A program made the position numbers and the translations under genes. From assembly GCA_035495315.1 (NCBI GenBank), contig DATJGF010000244.1, positions 1 through 14,808 of the forward strand: DNA of 14,808 nt. The letters run 5' to 3'. The stretch comes from DATJGF01 sp035495315. Lineage in GTDB: Bacteria > Verrucomicrobiota > Verrucomicrobiia > Limisphaerales > UBA8199. Position 1 is the stretch's first letter. Every line of letters begins with the position of its first letter. The notes beneath the pieces were generated by a model. The model made no database searches. It was given only the letters and a program-made list of their open reading frames with translations, and was not told the origin of the DNA. Below are positions 13,793 to 14,808 of this stretch, piece after piece.

Positions 13793-14008
13793 TTAGTGGC
13801 AGAATGGCAAATTTTGCATGATCCGATAAAGGTCGGTCGGGCCAAGAAGCGACGCCTTTCGCAACGACCGTCGGCGTTTGGGGCTTTTGCCTTGCATCAA
13901 ATGCCGTCGGCCGGCTCCGCGAAAGAGCACCTTCCCGTTAGCGGTTATCTTGAACCGTTTCGCCACCGACTTCCTGGTTCTAATTGGCTTTGGGACGTCG
14001 CATTGCAC
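13793..14008 (-). CDS. rpmI: 50S ribosomal protein bL35
   Basis: 71 codons from GTG 14008. RTRKSVAKRFKITANGKVL (10-28), GAGRRHLMQGKSPKRRRSLR (31-50) and the end YRIMQNLPFCH are diagnostic of bL35, a small basic protein of the large ribosomal subunit. The start is irregular: AAGGA is ideally spaced (7 nt) from ATG 14003, but that frame stops after seven codons (MRRPKAN), while the bL35 frame starts only at GTG 14008, too close to the AAGGA. A one-base loss around 13985-13992 would join the two. It follows rpoZ by 14 nt. The usual neighbours infC and rplT are absent; the genes downstream are on the other strand. Confidence 0.85.
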   Translation of the reverse strand: MQCDVPKPIRTRKSVAKRFKITANGKVLFRGAGRRHLMQGKSPKRRRSLRKASLLGPTDLYRIMQNLPFCH

Positions 14009-14022
14009 TTTCCTTGTATTGA

Positions 14023-14295
14023 CTAAGTCCTTGTCCAGTGCTGAGGCCGTCGGCGGTTTTTTCCCGTCGGACGTGTCAGTTCCAGAATCTCGGGCATATC
14101 AAAGCTCATTTTCTCCTCGATAATTTCACGCAAGGCAATGTCCGCGGCGCCGAGATTGGCAATATCCGCCACCATTGGCCTGCAGCTGCCTCCATTGCCG
14201 GAGTTTAACTGGCGGACGCGTTGAGAAACCATGTTAACCAGGACGTTTGGATTAAGGACGGTCTGCAGGGCCTTTTTGACAAGGATGGCATTCAT
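14023..14295 (-). CDS. rpoZ: DNA-directed RNA polymerase omega subunit
   Basis: 90 aa from ATG 14295. VLVNMVSQRVRQLNSG (19-34) carries the SxRxRQL signature, and GAADIALREIIEEKMSF (49-65) matches the conserved ALREIxxxK helix of omega, which helps assemble the RNA polymerase beta-prime subunit. A longer frame starts at 14337, but it would overlap the sigma-54-like promoter at 14321-14336, whose expected start (about 14310) lies inside that extension; MNAILVKKAL is also a normal omega beginning. The C-terminal tail (LTRPTGKNRRRPQHW) is basic and unusual. The pairing rpoZ-rpmI, with a 14-nt gap, suggests a two-gene operon. Confidence 0.85.
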   Translation of the reverse strand: MNAILVKKALQTVLNPNVLVNMVSQRVRQLNSGNGGSCRPMVADIANLGAADIALREIIEEKMSFDMPEILELTRPTGKNRRRPQHWTRT

Positions 14296-14320
14296 AAGAT
14301 AACTGTCATAACCCCTACTT

Positions 14321-14336
14321 AGCTTGTGACATGCCA
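14321..14336 (-). promoter_or_regulatory. Sigma-54-like promoter of rpoZ-rpmI
   Basis: The minus strand reads TGGCATGTCACAAGCT: GG at 14335-14334, ten bases, GC at 14323-14322, with TGGCA intact. The GG is 94 bp from the palindrome centre at 14429. Transcription would start near 14310, giving a leader of about 15 nt. Confidence 0.5.
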
Positions 14337-14423
14337 TCGAGTTTTCTTCGTTCGCCTGCGTTGTGCCCCAATCAGTTAGGATTCAAACGACGTGGATGCG
14401 TATTTATTCTCCGATTTGATTCA

Positions 14424-14466
14424 TGCAGATTGCATCGGAGCCAATGAGGGAACCGAGCAATTTGCA
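14424..14466. promoter_or_regulatory. UAS pair upstream of rpoZ
   Basis: TGCAGATTGCA (14424-14434) and AGCAATTTGCA (14456-14466) match TGCAANTTGCA at 10 of 11 positions each, with centres 32 bp apart, as in the pairs at 7205 and 10451. They lie between the esterase stop and rpoZ; nothing else is visible in this 275-bp gap. Confidence 0.58.
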
Positions 14467-14570
14467 CGGCTTCCGCGAGGTTGCTCTCGAAGCACGTTTG
14501 GAATTGATGTCATTAAACTTCACGATTGCCATCAATCCTCTGCTAGTTTGGGGTATGCCAATAGTCCCAT

Positions 14571-14808
14571 CTAGATCGTTGTCCGCGGGTGTTCCCGGAA
14601 AAAACGTACCAGCTCTTGCGAGGCATCCGGGCCGGCAGGGTCGGTAAATGAGCCATTACCACTGCCGCCCGACCAGTTGTGGCCGGCACCGTGGACGGTC
14701 CATTGCTCCATGAAGGTATGGCCGCTCGGATCCTGGTAGAGCGCGCAGGAGTAAGCCCTTCCGCCAGCCACCTGCCCTTGACACCGCGTCACGCGCGGTT
14801 GGTCCGCT
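14571..14808 (-). CDS. PHB depolymerase family esterase, C-terminal part
   Basis: The last 79 codons are visible; the start lies beyond the right edge. The segment has YQDPSGHTFMEQWTVHGAGH, then NWSGGSGNGSFTDPAGPDAS, and ends ELVRFFREHPRTTI. The HGAGHxWSGG block carries the catalytic His of the LpqC/PHB-depolymerase type alpha/beta hydrolases, and SFTDPxGPDAS followed by FFxEH is their normal end. The nucleophile Ser and signal peptide would be outside the window. Such enzymes are usually secreted esterases acting on polyhydroxyalkanoates or feruloyl/acetyl esters; the substrate cannot be told here. The gene reads toward rpoZ on the same strand. Confidence 0.85.
   Translation of the reverse strand, partial: ADQPRVTRCQGQVAGGRAYSCALYQDPSGHTFMEQWTVHGAGHNWSGGSGNGSFTDPAGPDASQELVRFFREHPRTTI

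Noticed and set aside
13810..13824. GGCAAATTTTGCATG resembling the enhancer palindrome
   Set aside because: It is inside the rpmI coding sequence, has extra bases in the centre and has no promoter at the expected distance.
13688..14026. 112-codon plus-strand open frame
   Set aside because: Most of it lies antisense to rpmI, whose bL35 match is clear; the remaining 35 codons show no recognisable pattern.
1..14808. tRNA, rRNA, CRISPR arrays, transposase genes
   Set aside because: No tRNA cloverleaf with a GGTTCRA loop, no regularly spaced repeats and no transposase motif were found on either strand by eye.

Overview
The gene content and protein style suggest a member of the Verrucomicrobiota, near the Pedosphaera/Limisphaerales group. 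This is an inference from family resemblance (DUF748 giant, Lmo0937 and DUF3185 membrane peptides, BON lipoprotein, short omega subunit); no rRNA is present to confirm it. Codon use is moderately GC-rich throughout.

Layout. 1-386 (-): start of a response regulator running off the left edge, with Gly in place of the phosphoacceptor Asp. 387-1062: divergent control region. 1063-2544 (+): coiled-coil lipoprotein, a second lipoprotein with two compensating frameshifts, a 16-codon ORF, Lmo0937-family and DUF3185 membrane peptides. 2711-5743 (+): 1010-aa DUF748/AsmA-like protein carrying a 123-bp in-frame segment with inverted ends. 5753-7085 (-): PilT-like ATPase followed by a 59-aa protein. 7086-7393: second divergent control region. 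7394-10408 (+): entericidin-like lipoprotein, BON lipoprotein, NarL-type sensor kinase and a truncated response regulator. 10708-11163 (+): Hsp20. 11486-13684 (+): slipin, DUF2007/zinc-ribbon protein, eRF1-domain-like protein, membrane zinc-ribbon protein, small conserved protein. 13793-14295 (-): rpoZ and rpmI. 14571-14808 (-): C-terminal end of a PHB-depolymerase-type esterase.

The main discovery is regulatory. Intergenic regions carry copies of an 11-bp palindrome, consensus TGCAANTTGCA, usually as pairs with centres 31-32 bp apart. About 94-100 bp from the nearest copy, on the gene-facing side, lies a sigma-54-type -24/-12 promoter (GG-N10-GC, usually GGCAC...GCT). This arrangement fits the response regulator, the lipoprotein cluster, pilT, the entericidin-BON-kinase operon, hsp20, the slipin operon and rpoZ-rpmI. 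In the two divergent regions one palindrome pair serves promoters on both sides at almost equal distance. This reads as a local sigma-54/enhancer-binding-protein regulon for envelope and protein-quality stress. The left-edge response regulator, next to one of the sites, is the obvious but unproven candidate regulator.

There are also signs of decay: the NarL-type response regulator lost its C-terminus, the second lipoprotein is double-frameshifted, and rpmI has an irregular start.
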